Shown here piece by piece: positions 34,146-42,338 of a DNA stretch of 64,000 bases; the stretch's first letter is position 1; each line of letters opens with the position of its first letter. The notes below the pieces were generated by a model. That model saw only the letters and a program-made list of their open reading frames with translations, ran no database searches and was not told the origin of the DNA. The DNA comes from Micromonospora pallida (GTDB lineage Bacteria > Actinomycetota > Actinomycetes > Mycobacteriales > Micromonosporaceae). A program made the position numbers and the translations under genes. The stretch is taken from positions 2,356,001 to 2,420,000 of the forward strand of contig NZ_FMHW01000002.1 of assembly GCF_900090325.1 (NCBI RefSeq), given 5' to 3'.

Positions 34146-36569
34146 ATGGTCGACGTTCTCGGCGGCAGCGGCGGGCCGGAGGCGGTCAGCGGGCCGGAGA
34201 TGGTCAGCCGGCCGGAGGCGGTCAGCGGGCCAGGGGGCCCAGACTCCCTCGTCCCGATCGGCCAGGACTGGGGCATGTGGCCGGTCGTGCTGCTGCGCTC
34301 CGCCGGACACGCGGCGGAGCAACTGCGGGACTTCCTCGCCGCGGCGGAGGAACAGCGGCACACCGGGAGCGGGCTGCGCGAGGTGGTCGAACGGTTCGTC
34401 TCCGACCCGTGGCTGCTGGAGGCGTTGTGCTGGCAGAACCCGACCATCGTCAACTCCTGGCTCGGCCGGTACGCCACCGACGGAGTCAGCGGCACCAAGC
34501 GCCCCACCTACTACCGGGGCAAACTGCTCAGCCTCGGCGCCTACCTCCAGCGCTACGCGACGCGGAACGAGACCATCGGGTTCTTCGGCCCGATCGGCTG
34601 GGCGCACGTCGACCAGGACCGGGACCTGCTCGTCGAGGTCGCCGGGAAGGGTGAGCGGGTCCGGCACACCACGTACTTCGAACCGTGGGCGCTGACCGCG
34701 CTCGCCCGCTCGTGGGAGGCCGACCCCGAGGTGCGGTGGCGCCTGCCGGTGATCGTCAACCAGGCCGGGGTGCTCCGGGACGACACCTTCGTCCGGCCCC
34801 GTCGGGGGCCACACCGGCTCACCGCCGACCAGCGCCTGGTGCTGACCCACCTGGGCGGTTCGGGGTACGCCGACGAGCTGCTCGAGGCGCTGCGCGCCGC
34901 CGACGGGCCGGCGTGGGACCGGGCCCGGCTGACCGAGGTGCTCACCACGCTCCAGCGCGCCGAGTGCCTGTTCTGGGGCTTCGACATCACCGTGGTCGGC
35001 GGCTCCGAAAAGGTGCTCGACGCCCAACTGGACCGCCTGCCGGCGGAGCTGCGTGACCGCCTGCGCGACGACCTGCACCACCTGAGCCGGCTACGGCAGG
35101 ACGTCTCGGCCGCCGCCGGTGACGCCACCGGGGTCTGGCGGACCACCAACGCGCTGGCCGAGTCGTTCGAGACGATCTCGGGAGTGGACCGCTCGGTCCA
35201 GAAGGCGAGCAACCCCGACTGCCGGGAGCTGCTGTACCACGACGTCACCGTCGACTGGGACGCGACCCTCGGCGGGCGGGCGGTCGCCGGGCTGGCCGGC
35301 CCGCTGGAACTGCTGATGGAGACCTGCCGGTACGCCAGTTGGCGGTTCGCCACCGGGATCGAGGATCGGGCACGGGTGGTGCTGCGCCGGGACCCGGCCC
35401 TGGAGGCGGTCTTCGACGAGCTGCTGCCGGAGCTGAACGACCGCCGTCCCGGCCGGATCCTCCGGGGCGTGACGGCCGAGGTGCGGCAGATCGTCGCCGA
35501 CCTGCTGGCGGCGGAGCCGGGCGTGGTGGCGCCGGACGGGTCGCTGGTGCACCGCAGCGCCGCGCTGCGGGAACGCTGGCGGGCGGCGTTCGCGGCGCCC
35601 CGGGCGGGCTGGTCGGCGGCCGCGCTGCACAGTGCGGACGTCATGCTCGCCCGGCAGGGCGACGAGCAACTGTGGGTGCTGGGCGAGGCGCACACCACGG
35701 TGAACCCCCTGGACTACCGGTTCTGCCTGGAGAACCAGCCCGAGCCGGGCCGGTTGGAAGCCCTGATCGACGCGGCCACCCCGGCGGAACGCTTCATCCC
35801 GGCCATGCCGCCCACGCCGCGCCTCTCCCCCCGGACCGCCCCGCCACCGGCGGCGTACCTGCCGGACAAGCACCGGTACTGGACGTTGTGGCCGCGTACG
35901 GCAATGCCCGCAAGCGTGCCGAAGCTGTCCTGCGTCGACCTGCGGGTCGTCGAGCAGGACGGCACGGTGGTGGTGGTCGACGGCACGGGACAGGTGGTGG
36001 CCCGGCTGACCGAGTTCATCGGCGAGTTCCTGTCGTTGGCGTTCTACAACACGCTGTCGCTGTTCTCCGACGCCGACCGGATGCCCCGCGTCCGCATCGA
36101 CGACCTGGTGGTGCAGCGGGCGTACCAGCGGATTCCCGTCCGGGAATTCGCGCCGCTGCTCTCCGCGCCGCCCAGCCGGGTCGAGCTGGCCGGCTTCTTC
36201 CGGGAACGGGGGCTGCCCCGCTACTCGTTCATCCGGGTGCCGGGCGAACCGAAACCGGTCTTCTGCGACGCGACGAGCTGGGTCACCACGCACAACGTCG
36301 TCCGGCTGCTCCGGAAGGTCGCCGACCAGCCGGAGGCGCTGGTCAAGGTGCAGGAGATGCTGCCCGACTTCGACGAGCTCTGGCTCACCGGCCCGGACGG
36401 CCGGACCAGGACCAGCGAGTTCCGATTCGTCGTGCAAGACCTGAAGGGTTCCGTCGTGCAAGACCTGAAGGGTTCCGTCGTGCAAGACCTGAAGGGTTCC
36501 GTCGTGCAAGACCTGAAGGGTTCCGTCCGGCAGGACCTGAAGGATGTGGAGGACCCCGGTGTCCGATGA
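34146..36569 (+). CDS. Lantibiotic dehydratase N-terminal-like protein (LanB/PEARL type), copy 1
   Basis: This 807-residue protein matches the glutamylation domain of LanB dehydratases (Lant_dehydr_N), with the conserved start WQNP, then QRYATRNETIGFFGPIGWAH and the late LTEFIGEFL, SFIRVPGEPKPVF and LTGPDGRTRTSEFRF. Full LanB proteins add a C-terminal elimination domain, which is absent here. LanB-N uses aminoacyl-tRNA (Glu-tRNA) to acylate a peptide; PEARL relatives add amino acids to a peptide C-terminus. The N-terminal ~35 residues are Gly/Pro-rich. The C-terminus ends in a 4.5-fold VVQDLKGS repeat. AAAGGAG precedes the ATG. No precursor peptide gene is seen nearby. Confidence 0.82.
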   Translation: MVDVLGGSGGPEAVSGPEMVSRPEAVSGPGGPDSLVPIGQDWGMWPVVLLRSAGHAAEQLRDFLAAAEEQRHTGSGLREVVERFVSDPWLLEALCWQNPTIVNSWLGRYATDGVSGTKRPTYYRGKLLSLGAYLQRYATRNETIGFFGPIGWAHVDQDRDLLVEVAGKGERVRHTTYFEPWALTALARSWEADPEVRWRLPVIVNQAGVLRDDTFVRPRRGPHRLTADQRLVLTHLGGSGYADELLEALRAADGPAWDRARLTEVLTTLQRAECLFWGFDITVVGGSEKVLDAQLDRLPAELRDRLRDDLHHLSRLRQDVSAAAGDATGVWRTTNALAESFETISGVDRSVQKASNPDCRELLYHDVTVDWDATLGGRAVAGLAGPLELLMETCRYASWRFATGIEDRARVVLRRDPALEAVFDELLPELNDRRPGRILRGVTAEVRQIVADLLAAEPGVVAPDGSLVHRSAALRERWRAAFAAPRAGWSAAALHSADVMLARQGDEQLWVLGEAHTTVNPLDYRFCLENQPEPGRLEALIDAATPAERFIPAMPPTPRLSPRTAPPPAAYLPDKHRYWTLWPRTAMPASVPKLSCVDLRVVEQDGTVVVVDGTGQVVARLTEFIGEFLSLAFYNTLSLFSDADRMPRVRIDDLVVQRAYQRIPVREFAPLLSAPPSRVELAGFFRERGLPRYSFIRVPGEPKPVFCDATSWVTTHNVVRLLRKVADQPEALVKVQEMLPDFDELWLTGPDGRTRTSEFRFVVQDLKGSVVQDLKGSVVQDLKGSVVQDLKGSVRQDLKDVEDPGVR
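36429..36545 (+). repeat. 24-bp in-frame tandem repeat at the LanB-like 3' end
   Basis: Four identical 24-base units (36429-36452, 36453-36476, 36477-36500, 36501-36524) encode VVQDLKGS four times. A degenerate fifth unit (from 36525) encodes VRQDLKD. The paralogue at 57906-60227 stops shortly after the shared end motif, so the repeat is an extension unique to this copy. Confidence 0.95.
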
Positions 36570-37833
36570 GACCGTCTCGTTCCAGGAGGAGTCCTGGCTG
36601 CGTTCGCTGGCCGGCCAGCCGTACGGCGCGCCGACCCCGGTGCACTCCTGCTGGGAGATCACCGGACCGCTGGACCGCCGGGCGCTGGAGGCGGCGTTGC
36701 ACGGGGCGGCCGAACGCCACGACGTGCTGCGCCGCTCCTACCCGACGCCGACCGGCGCCCGGGTCACCGACGACGTCCGGGTGTGGTGGGAGGTCGTGCC
36801 GGAGGGACCGGAGGAGGACGTCCGGGCGGCGATGCTGGCGGTGCTGCGGCAGCGTTTCGTCCGCGCCGAGCCGCCACTGTGGCGGGTGGCGCTGACCCGG
36901 CTCGGACCGGACCGCCACCTGCTGGGTATCTCCCTCGACCATCTCATCATGGACGGGCTCTCCATCTCGGTGCTGCTGCGCAGCGTCGGGGAGCTGTACG
37001 CCGCCGCGTGCGCCGCCCCGGACGGGCGCCTCGCGCCGCAGGCGCCCGCCCGCCCGTACGCCGACTTCGCCCGCCGGCAGCGCGAGGCGCTGGCCGGGCC
37101 CTGGGGGGAACGGCGGGCCACCTACTGGCGGCGGGTGCGCGAGGAGTCGGGGCCGTACCCGCCCGGTTGTCCGTCCGGGAACCCGGACGGCGGGAACGGC
37201 CCGGCCGTGGAACTGCGCCAGCACATCCCCGCCGAGGTCGCCGACCCGATGACGGCCCGCTGGGCGGGACACGGCGTCACCGAGTTCGCCCTGGCCGCCG
37301 AGGCGCTGCTCCAGGCGTTCAGCGAGGTGTCCGGGACGACGCACACCGGCCTGGTCACCAACTCCCACGGCCGCTGCCTGCCGGGCTACCTACGCACGCC
37401 CGGCCTGTTCTCGCACGGTATCCCGGTGTACCGGGCCCCGGCGGCGGGCGGGACGCTGGCGGCGCGGGTCGGCGCGCTCCAGGACCGGCTGCTGGAGACC
37501 ATCGACCACGCGCTGCCGCTGCGCCCCGTTGACCAGATCTGGCAGGAGGGTCTGGTCGACAGCGGCCCGGTGGCCCAGTGCGTACTCGGTGTGTACACCG
37601 CGCGTCCCGAGCGCGATCTGCGGCTGGCCGGGCTGGGCCTGCGCTGGATCGACCTGTACGCCGCCGTCGGGGAACCCATCTATCCGACGCTCGGCACCAC
37701 CTGCTTCGTCGACTGGGTGCGCAACTCGAGCGGGGTGCACCTGACCGCGCAGGTCAACCCGGCCGCCTTCGACGACACGGCGATGGACCGGGTCCTGCGC
37801 CGGACGGTCGAGCTGGTCCAGACCGGAGGCTGA
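36559..37833 (+). CDS. Stand-alone NRPS condensation domain-like protein
   Basis: This 424-residue protein is a single condensation-type domain without adenylation or carrier parts. The active motif is DHLIMDG at 127-133 (normally HHxxxDG), keeping the second His (His128) and Asp132 but with Asp in place of the first His. Other C-domain parts are present: FALAAEALLQAFSEVSG, LVTNSHGR and QEGLVDSGPVAQ. It may join or cleave an acyl or peptidyl intermediate, or transfer it to a free acceptor. GTG at 36559 with GGAGG upstream overlaps the LanB-like gene by 11 bases. Confidence 0.85.
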   Translation: MSDETVSFQEESWLRSLAGQPYGAPTPVHSCWEITGPLDRRALEAALHGAAERHDVLRRSYPTPTGARVTDDVRVWWEVVPEGPEEDVRAAMLAVLRQRFVRAEPPLWRVALTRLGPDRHLLGISLDHLIMDGLSISVLLRSVGELYAAACAAPDGRLAPQAPARPYADFARRQREALAGPWGERRATYWRRVREESGPYPPGCPSGNPDGGNGPAVELRQHIPAEVADPMTARWAGHGVTEFALAAEALLQAFSEVSGTTHTGLVTNSHGRCLPGYLRTPGLFSHGIPVYRAPAAGGTLAARVGALQDRLLETIDHALPLRPVDQIWQEGLVDSGPVAQCVLGVYTARPERDLRLAGLGLRWIDLYAAVGEPIYPTLGTTCFVDWVRNSSGVHLTAQVNPAAFDDTAMDRVLRRTVELVQTGG

Positions 37834-37850
37834 GGCGCCGTCACCGGCGC
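37834..37850. terminator. Short hairpin between convergent operons
   Basis: GCGCCG and CGGCGC form a 6-base stem around TCAC just after the condensation-domain stop and over the end of the nucleoside phosphorylase gene. The gap between the two operons is only 7 bases, so this is the only candidate terminator there. It is weak. Confidence 0.3.
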
Positions 37851-39151
37851 GGGCGCAGCACGGTGTGCACGGCGGACGGGGGCTTCACCTCGTCCGGCAC
37901 GATGGTGAACGCGGCCCGCGCCTGGTCCAGCGGCGCCGTCCACTCGGCCCGGTGGTGCACCTGCGCCAGCGGCTCCCCGGCGACGACCCGGTCGCCGACC
38001 CGCTTGTGCAGGGTGACCCCGACGGCGTGGTCGATCGGGGCGTTCTTGACCTGCCGGCCGGCGCCCAGCCGCAGGGCCAGCGTGCCGATCGCGCGGGCGT
38101 CGACCGCCCGCACCCAACCGGTGGTCTCGGCGGTGACCAGGTCGGCGCGGGGGGCGGTGGGCAGCAGCCGTGGGTCGTCCACCACGGCGACGTCCCCGCC
38201 CTGGGCGGCCACCCAGCGCCGGAACGCGGTGAACGCCCGGCCGTCACGCAGCACCGCGCGGACCTGCTCCCGGGCCCGGTCCTCGTCGGTCTCGGCACCG
38301 GAGAGCAGCACCGCCTCGGTGGCCAGGGTGACGCACACCTCGGTGAGTCCGGGCACCTCCGCTCCCCGGAGCACGTCGATCGCCTCGCGGATCTCCAGGG
38401 CGTTCCCCGCCGACCAGCCCAACGGCTGGTCCATGTCGCTGATCACGGCGTGGCAGCGCAACCCGAACGCCGCCCCGATGTCGATCATCAGGGTGGCCAG
38501 CTCGGTGGCGCTGGACAGGTCGCCGGTGAGCGCGCCGCCGCCGAACTTGACGTCGAGCACGACGCCGTTCGTCCCGGCCGCGATCTTCTTGCTCATGATG
38601 CTGGCGGCGATCAGCGGCAGACTCTCGACGGTCCCGGTGACGTCGCGCAGCGCGTACGTCGCGCCGTCGGCGGGAACGAGGGTCGCCGACTGTTCGACCA
38701 CCACCATGCCGACCTCGGCAAGCACCGCACGGATCCGTTCCCGGTCGAGGGAGAGCCGCAGGCCCGGAATGGACTCCAGCTTGTCGAGCGTGCCGCCGGC
38801 GAAGTCCAGACCCCGGCCGCTCATCTTGGCCACCGGGATGCCCAGCGCCGCCAACGTCGGCGCGACGACCAGGGTGGTCTTGTCGCCCACCCCGCCGGTG
38901 CTGTGCTTGTCGACCACCCGGTCGAAGCCGTGCAGGTCGAACCGCTCGCCACTGTCGACGTACACCCGGGTGAGCGCGACGACCTCGTCGAAGTCCATGC
39001 CCCGGCAGGCGACGGCCATCAGCCACGCCGCCATCTGGTAGTCCGGTACGTCGCCCCGGACGTAGCCGTCGACCACCAGGGCGATCGCCTCCGCCGGAAG
39101 CCGTTCGCCGCGCCGCTTCGCGGCGATCACGTCCACCACGCCGAGCGTCAT
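37841..39151 (-). CDS. Thymidine/pyrimidine-nucleoside phosphorylase
   Basis: This 436-residue enzyme has the family signature KHSTGGVGDKTTL at 82-94, KMSGRGLDFAGGTLDKLES, and LPLIAASIMSKKIA. The C-terminal PYNP domain is present (VKNAPIDHAVGVTLHKRVGD). It splits thymidine or other pyrimidine nucleosides with phosphate into base and (deoxy)ribose-1-phosphate. Length is normal. The ATG at 39151 has AGGAGG seven bases upstream. It may be a salvage gene caught in the cluster, but it is the last gene of a tight operon with sugar-nucleotide-type genes, which suggests a role in a nucleoside pathway. Confidence 0.92.
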   Translation of the reverse strand: MTLGVVDVIAAKRRGERLPAEAIALVVDGYVRGDVPDYQMAAWLMAVACRGMDFDEVVALTRVYVDSGERFDLHGFDRVVDKHSTGGVGDKTTLVVAPTLAALGIPVAKMSGRGLDFAGGTLDKLESIPGLRLSLDRERIRAVLAEVGMVVVEQSATLVPADGATYALRDVTGTVESLPLIAASIMSKKIAAGTNGVVLDVKFGGGALTGDLSSATELATLMIDIGAAFGLRCHAVISDMDQPLGWSAGNALEIREAIDVLRGAEVPGLTEVCVTLATEAVLLSGAETDEDRAREQVRAVLRDGRAFTAFRRWVAAQGGDVAVVDDPRLLPTAPRADLVTAETTGWVRAVDARAIGTLALRLGAGRQVKNAPIDHAVGVTLHKRVGDRVVAGEPLAQVHHRAEWTAPLDQARAAFTIVPDEVKPPSAVHTVLRPRR

Positions 39152-39168
39152 CGAGGTGCCTCCTGTTT

Positions 39169-40413
39169 CTACGCGTCCAGTTGCCGGCGCAGGAACCGCA
39201 GGTTGTCCCGCAGCTCCGTGGCCGGTACCGAGATGTTGAGCCGGATGCCGTACCGGTCGGGGTAGAGCCGGTGCCAGTACTCGGGCGCGGCCCCGAACAG
39301 GTAGTTCGGGTTGACCTTCATCCCGGCGTGCCCGAGCCGGTTGACCCAGCGGGTGTAGTCGTCGGGCGAGGGGAACGACCGGGCCAGCCAGCGGAACGTG
39401 GAGTAGCCCGCCACCGGCCGGGACGCCCCGGCCAACGGCTCGAACAGCCCGCACTCGTCGAGCAGGTCGATGTTGCGGGCGAAGTGCCGGGTCGCCGCCG
39501 CCATCTCCGTCAGGAACATCGCCTCCTCCCGGTGGTCGAGGAACGGTACCCCGTGCCGGTCGAAGAGCTCTCGCAGCCGGGCGGACGTGGCGGCCCGGTC
39601 GACGCGGTCGGCGAGGGCGAGCAGGAGCAGCCCGAGGTGCGCCGCGACGACCAGCGCGACCGCGGCGTGCACCGAGTAGCCCCGCTCGAAGCGGACCGCG
39701 GCGGCGAACTCGGCGAACCCCGGTTCGGTGCCGGCAAGGAACCCGACCCGCAGGCCGGGGACGGAGAGGTCCTTGGAGGGGGTCATGCAGAGCAGCCACC
39801 GGGGGTACGCCGTCATCTTGCGGTACAGCACCGCGCGGAAGTCGTCGACGCGGTCGAACTGCGGCAGCGAGAAGGGCACGTCGATCAGGGCGAGGTCGTC
39901 CGGGTCGGCGGGCGGGGGCGGCCACAGCCAGGAGCCGAGGACGCCGTTGGGCGCGACGTCGACCAGCATCCGACGTCGCCCCGTCGGCACCGGCCGGTCG
40001 AGCTGCCCCTCGGTGCCGTAGTAGACCGGCTCGACCGCCCCGTAGCGGGACAGCGAGTGCTCGAAGGAGTAGTAGTTGGGAATCGGCAGCACCGGCTGCA
40101 CGCCCTGGTAGGCGGCGTACTCGCAGGCGAAGCTGATCGCCTCGGTGCTGCCGTGGAAGAGCTGCACCTGCTCGGCGGCGAGCGGTGCGATGCCCAGGTA
40201 CTGGCCAAGCAGTTCACCGACCAGGGTCCGGGCGGGGACCAGCCCGGCGTCGTCGTACTCGACCACCCGGTGGGTGACGACGTCGGCGTAGAGCCGGGCC
40301 AGGAACCCGGTCACCGCAGCCGGCACCGGCCGTCGGTTCACCCCGTACCCGAGTTGACGGCACGGGCCGGAGACGCCCGCGCGGATGGTGCGGTAGTACC
40401 GGACGCACGGCAC
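39169..40413 (-). CDS. PLP-dependent aminotransferase, class I/II
   Basis: This 414-residue fold-type I enzyme has Lys214 in MTPSKDLSVPGLRVGF as the PLP lysine. Upstream HGSTEAISFACEYAAYQGVQ is the cofactor phosphate-binding region, and the C-terminal Arg in IRLNISVPATELRDNL is the substrate carboxylate site. It should transaminate an amino or keto acid, or an amino sugar. The start is uncertain: GTG at 40413 lacks a good ribosome-binding site, and protein-like sequence (TLSTPHLNAAGFPDV) continues upstream to a CTG at 40452 preceded by AGAGG. Confidence 0.82.
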   Translation of the reverse strand: MPCVRYYRTIRAGVSGPCRQLGYGVNRRPVPAAVTGFLARLYADVVTHRVVEYDDAGLVPARTLVGELLGQYLGIAPLAAEQVQLFHGSTEAISFACEYAAYQGVQPVLPIPNYYSFEHSLSRYGAVEPVYYGTEGQLDRPVPTGRRRMLVDVAPNGVLGSWLWPPPPADPDDLALIDVPFSLPQFDRVDDFRAVLYRKMTAYPRWLLCMTPSKDLSVPGLRVGFLAGTEPGFAEFAAAVRFERGYSVHAAVALVVAAHLGLLLLALADRVDRAATSARLRELFDRHGVPFLDHREEAMFLTEMAAATRHFARNIDLLDECGLFEPLAGASRPVAGYSTFRWLARSFPSPDDYTRWVNRLGHAGMKVNPNYLFGAAPEYWHRLYPDRYGIRLNISVPATELRDNLRFLRRQLDA

Positions 40414-40458
40414 GTCCGGGAACCCCGCGGCGTTGAGGTGCGGCGTGGACAGTGTCGC

Positions 40459-41625
40459 CTACCTCTGGTCGTCGACCCGGCCGAGGAGGTCGTGCAGACG
40501 TGGCACCAGCCCCCACAGGTCGTCCCGGTACTCGAAGGCGTCCTCCGCGCCACCCGGTGTCCGGGCCGCGATGGTCTCGGCCAGGGCCTCGGCGAGCGTC
40601 TCCGCGGAGGGCTCGTCGAGCACCCGGCCCAGGCCGTGCCGGCGTACCTCGTCCGCCGTCGCGCCGAAGCCGTCGACGATCAGGGGCACTCCGTACAGCC
40701 GGCTGTCCCGGATGCGCAGGCGGACGCAGGTGTCGTTCTCCACACCCGGTCGGGCCACGCAGACGAAGGCCCGCGCGCCGGTGAGGTACGCGTCGCGGGC
40801 CTGGTGCGTCACCGGCTGGCGGACGACGGTCACCAGGTCGCCCACGGCGCGGTCGGCGATGCGCTTCTCCAGCGCCTCGACGATCTCCCGGGTGTCCGGG
40901 TGCGGCTGGCCGTAGAGGAAGGCGGCGGAGATCCGCAGTCCCCGCCGGGCGCAGATCGCCACCGCGTCGACCAGCAGGTGCGGGTCGTAGAACGACCAGA
41001 CGCCGCCGGTCCACAGCACGTCGGCGAGCGGCGCCGGGGTGGTCCGCTCCACGACCAGCCGACTGTGCCGGCTGAAGCCGATCGGCACGGACGTCACCAG
41101 GTGGTCCAGGGTGGCCGACCCGGCCAGGTCCCGCACGCCGATCCGGCCGAGGGTGACCAGGCTGGCCAGGATGGTCGCGCGTTCCACCCGGGACCGGCAG
41201 ATGAAGTGGTGGGAGGCGCGCAGTTGCCGCTGGTACGCCTCGAGGATCTCCCGGTACCGCTCCTCCGGGGCGTCCTGGCGCAGCAGCGACGGGTAGCTGC
41301 CGTGCTCGATCGGCGGCGCGGTCTCCGAGACGATCAGCGGTCCGGCCGCCACCGCCTGGGCCAGCCGGTCGGGGTCGGCGACGTCGAAGAAGAAGACGGC
41401 GTCGGTGTCGGCCAGCAGGTCGCCCCACCGGTCGGCCCGTCGTTCGAGCCGCGCCCCGCCCAGGTGCATCGGGTCGGGCACGTCCGGCGAGTAGACGGTG
41501 ACCGCGAACTCGTCGGCGAGGGTCTCCGCCAGTTCGGCGATCCGTACGGCCAGTCCGGAGGCCGCCTGCTGCGACACCGGGTAGTCACCGGCGTCGAACA
41601 GCAGCCGCCTACGCATCCCGTTCAC
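40459..41625 (-). CDS. Glycosyltransferase-like protein (GT-B, GT4-like)
   Basis: This 388-residue protein has a GT-B-like layout. The N-terminal half contains VYSPDVPDPMHLGGARLERR and FFFDVADPDRL; the C-terminal half contains DVLWTGGVWSFYDPHLLVDA, FLYGQPHPDTREIV and the donor-site region RIRDSRLYGVPLIVDGFGAT. This last part resembles the nucleotide-sugar binding region of GT4 enzymes. The GTG at 41625 overlaps the stop of the nucleotidyltransferase gene (GTGA). It would transfer a sugar to the cluster product or an intermediate; acceptor and sugar are unknown. Confidence 0.68.
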   Translation of the reverse strand: MNGMRRRLLFDAGDYPVSQQAASGLAVRIAELAETLADEFAVTVYSPDVPDPMHLGGARLERRADRWGDLLADTDAVFFFDVADPDRLAQAVAAGPLIVSETAPPIEHGSYPSLLRQDAPEERYREILEAYQRQLRASHHFICRSRVERATILASLVTLGRIGVRDLAGSATLDHLVTSVPIGFSRHSRLVVERTTPAPLADVLWTGGVWSFYDPHLLVDAVAICARRGLRISAAFLYGQPHPDTREIVEALEKRIADRAVGDLVTVVRQPVTHQARDAYLTGARAFVCVARPGVENDTCVRLRIRDSRLYGVPLIVDGFGATADEVRRHGLGRVLDEPSAETLAEALAETIAARTPGGAEDAFEYRDDLWGLVPRLHDLLGRVDDQR

Positions 41626-42338
41626 AGGTCGTCCACCCGGTTGACGTTGTGGAACCCGTCGACCAGGATGGCCGGCGAGTCGACCAGGGCGGTGGCACCC
41701 GCACCGGTCATGATCCCGGGCAGCCCGTCCCGGTGCGCCGCCGCGGCGAAGACGGTCGCCCAGGCGGCGTTGAAGCCCGAGGGGTCGGCCGGCTTCTCCG
41801 CCGCGTGCTCGACGACCCGGACCGGTCCCCTGCCGCGCAGCCGCAGGGCGCCGTCGTTGGCGAGCCGGACCGGGTCGTGGATCGTCGCGGCGAGCACCGC
41901 GTACGGGTGCCGGGCCAGCAGGTCGTACGCCTCGGCGAACCGCTGGGCGAGCACGTCGTCGGTGACCACCTGGTCCGGCAGCACGACCGCCGTCGGGCCG
42001 GTGCACAGGGGCAGGGCCGCGGTCACCGCGCCGGACAGGTCGGGGCCGTGCCGGTCGGCCTGGTAGACGAAGACGGTGTCGAGCACGTCGGCGTAGCGGG
42101 CCAGGTAGGCCACCGTGTCCGCCTTGTGCGCCCGGATCACCACCACCAGCCGTACCGACGCGTCGCGCCGGGCCGCGAAGTCCCGGACCGGCGCCAGGGC
42201 ATGATCGATGATCGACTCGGCGTGGTTGATCCGGTGCAGTTCCTTCGGGTACGGCGCGTCGAACCGGCGTTGCACCCCGGCACAGGGGACGATCACCGTC
42301 AGTGTCGGCCGGCTCCGGCCCGGTCGGTCAGCGGCCAT
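41622..42338 (-). CDS. Sugar-phosphate nucleotidyltransferase-like protein
   Basis: This 238-residue protein resembles RmlA-type NTP transferases. It has LTVIVPCAGVQRRF where the family has a G-rich nucleotide loop, PKEL at 31-34, LVVVIRAHKAD, and TAVVLPDQVVTDD where the metal-binding Asp lies. It lacks the full consensus GGxGTRL loop, so it is a divergent member. It may activate a sugar phosphate for the glycosyltransferase gene that it overlaps. The ATG at 42338 overlaps the SHMT-like gene by 11 bases; an upstream frame would add a Thr-rich tail without support. Confidence 0.7.
   Translation of the reverse strand: MAADRPGRSRPTLTVIVPCAGVQRRFDAPYPKELHRINHAESIIDHALAPVRDFAARRDASVRLVVVIRAHKADTVAYLARYADVLDTVFVYQADRHGPDLSGAVTAALPLCTGPTAVVLPDQVVTDDVLAQRFAEAYDLLARHPYAVLAATIHDPVRLANDGALRLRGRGPVRVVEHAAEKPADPSGFNAAWATVFAAAAHRDGLPGIMTGAGATALVDSPAILVDGFHNVNRVDDL

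Noticed and set aside
36559..37833. Inactive condensation protein because of DHLIMDG
   Set aside because: The essential second His and the Asp are present; change of the first His alone is known in working C-type domains, so it was not called dead.
39181..42066. A 961-codon plus-strand open frame
   Set aside because: It lies antisense over three well-supported genes and has the composition of a GC-frame shadow.
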